Shown here one piece after another: positions 63,099 to 64,000 of a stretch of DNA of 64,000 nucleotides (position 1 is the stretch's first letter; every line of letters begins with the position of its first letter). Below the pieces are notes generated by a model. The model saw only the letters and a program-made list of their open reading frames with translations, did not search any database and was not told the origin of the DNA. The stretch spans positions 1-64,000 of the forward strand of contig PFFW01000042.1 in NCBI GenBank assembly GCA_002781745.1, read 5' to 3'. Both the position numbers and the translations under genes were made by a program. The stretch comes from Rhodospirillales bacterium CG15_BIG_FIL_POST_REV_8_21_14_020_66_15 (GTDB lineage: Bacteria; Pseudomonadota; Alphaproteobacteria; Rhodospirillales; Casp-alpha2).

Positions 63099-64000
63099 TC
63101 AGACCTTGGACCGCGAGCGCCCCAGCACGATGGCCGGGATCAGGGTCAGGGCGAAGACGACCGCGATCTGGCGGAACGAATCGTGGAACGCGAAGGTGTT
63201 GGCCTGGGCATAGAGCACGCGGCCGAGATAATCGAGCGCCATGGCGCCGTCCGCCGGCGACGGCACGCCGCCGGCATTCAAAAGCTCGCGCACCTTGTTC
63301 AGCATCTCCGCCGTCGGCCCCTTCGCGTTGGTCTGGGTCGCGGTCAGGAAGTCGGCGTGGTAGGCCGTGCGCATCTCGATCGTCACGGCGGTCATGTTGA
63401 CGCCGAAGGCGCCGCCCATCTGGCGGAAGAAGTTGAAGGTCCCCGCCCCCTGCGCCATCTTTTCCGCCGGCACCGCCGACAGCGCCGCCTTGCCCATGTT
63501 GGGCGAGATCAGGCTCATGGAGCCGCGCGTGCACATGGCGAGGACCGCGACGGTCAGGAACGCCGTGTTGACGTCGATGGTGGCGAGCGCCAGGGCCGCC
63601 ACGGCGAAGGTGCTGCAGCCGACGATGATCGGCCAGTGCGGCGGCACCATGTCGGCGAGCCGCCCCGAGGCCTGCATCATCATGACCAGCAACAGTCCCG
63701 CCGGCACCAGGACCAGGCCCGCCTTGGTCGCCGTATAGCCCTGGATCGTCTGGGTAAACAGCGGGATCGAATAGTTGGTCGAGAAGTTTCCGAGCCCGAA
63801 GGCGAAGGCCACGGCGACGGCCGAGGCGAAGCGCGCGTCGAGGAACAGGGTGGGATCCAAGAGCGGATTGCGCGCGCGCAGCTGGGCCAGCACGAACAGC
63901 ACCGCCGAAACGCCGCCGATGACCATGAAGATCAGGAACATGGGCGAATGCCAGCCCCAGCGCTGGCCGTTGCCGATCCCGGCCATCAGGGTGGTCAGCG
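63099..64000 (-). CDS. DHA2-family MFS drug transporter, C-terminal part (cut by window edge)
   Basis: The visible 300 residues form the second half of an EmrB/QacA-type 14-helix transporter; the N-terminus lies beyond the window. The frame stays open to base 64000; the track's ATG 63986 is internal. PLLDPTLFLDARFASAVAVAFAFGLGNFSTNYSIPLFTQTIQGYTATKAGLVLVPAGL is a typical DHA2 segment, as is the AQGAGTFNFFRQMGGAFGVNM block. It probably exports hydrophobic compounds with protons. It ends 27 bp from the kinase remnant, on the other strand. Confidence 0.9.
   Translation of the reverse strand, partial: LTTLMAGIGNGQRWGWHSPMFLIFMVIGGVSAVLFVLAQLRARNPLLDPTLFLDARFASAVAVAFAFGLGNFSTNYSIPLFTQTIQGYTATKAGLVLVPAGLLLVMMMQASGRLADMVPPHWPIIVGCSTFAVAALALATIDVNTAFLTVAVLAMCTRGSMSLISPNMGKAALSAVPAEKMAQGAGTFNFFRQMGGAFGVNMTAVTIEMRTAYHADFLTATQTNAKGPTAEMLNKVRELLNAGGVPSPADGAMALDYLGRVLYAQANTFAFHDSFRQIAVVFALTLIPAIVLGRSRSKV

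Overview
The window is about 64 kb of high-GC DNA packed with genes on both strands. Gene content points to a free-living alphaproteobacterium, probably of the Rhodospirillales type. Supporting signs are a Tat-exported formate dehydrogenase with DUF3305/DUF3306 helpers, a TAXI-type TRAP transporter, Gneg_AbrB-type membrane proteins, an EcfG-type GGAAC-N16-CGTT promoter, alphaproteobacterial REP-like elements, and many acyl-CoA and CoA-transferase genes. I see no rRNA, tRNA, CRISPR array, prophage, IS element or plasmid functions. Taxonomy is inferred from gene families only.

Layout. (1) 1-11.2 kb is a formate dehydrogenase and molybdenum-cofactor region. It holds fdhA (cut by the window edge), the small Tat protein, a TorD-like chaperone, an operon fdhD-mobA-DUF3305-DUF3306, a 707-aa polyferredoxin-like protein and moaA. 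A phosphatase, a DUF1330 protein, a double cupin, a TetR regulator and an ankyrin protein lie inside it. (2) 11.2-16.8 kb carries a REP-like element, a small membrane protein, a divergent IclR/TauD-dioxygenase pair, a second REP-like element, a gamma-glutamyltransferase family protein and an MFS transporter. (3) 16.9-31 kb is mostly housekeeping and small genes: TetR, NAD kinase, AbrB-like membrane protein, pyrD, DUF952, a small gene behind an excellent sigma-54 promoter, several hypotheticals, an O-methyltransferase, an OmpA-like protein, phnN, a response regulator, an SDR, a class II glutamine amidotransferase and a DEAD-box helicase. (4) 31-36.4 kb looks stress-related: Fe-type superoxide dismutase, a coiled-coil exported protein, an ECF sigma factor, a 49-aa single-pass membrane protein missing from the ORF track and preceded by an EcfG-type promoter, an Asp/Glu racemase-like protein and an MHYT-PAS histidine kinase. 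(5) 36.4-49 kb is fatty-acid and acyl-CoA metabolism: a minus-strand operon acyl-CoA synthetase - TPP enzyme - fused enoyl-CoA hydratase/3-hydroxyacyl-CoA dehydrogenase - thiolase, divergent from an acyl-CoA dehydrogenase. A cold-shock gene, two small genes, an ACAD10-like kinase, a degenerate receiver protein and a family III CoA-transferase follow. (6) 49-51.9 kb holds a glutaredoxin-DinB fusion, an RraA-like protein, a cytochrome c and a Cys-rich exported protein. (7) 52-60.2 kb is one long minus-strand catabolic operon: IclR - TAXI binding protein - fused TRAP permease - two acyl-CoA dehydrogenases (large/small pair) - DUF2238 - enolase-superfamily enzyme. An 18-bp perfect palindrome lies upstream of the IclR gene. 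(8) 60.4-64 kb holds a GntR - hydrolase - DMT exporter operon, a frameshifted histidine-kinase fragment and the C-terminal part of a DHA2-type MFS transporter.

How it fits together. Region 1 builds and loads a molybdenum formate dehydrogenase: MoaA and MobA for the cofactor, FdhD for sulfuration, TorD and DUF3305/3306 for assembly. Regions 5 and 7 import and beta-oxidise carboxylic acids, with regulators of the IclR and GntR type sitting next to their own candidate operators. No obviously new defence or mobile system is present. The most testable novelties are small genes with recognisable sigma-54 and EcfG promoters, a repositioned Cys-x-x-Cys in FdhD, the glutaredoxin-DinB fusion, and the TAXI/ACAD-pair/enolase pathway of unknown substrate.
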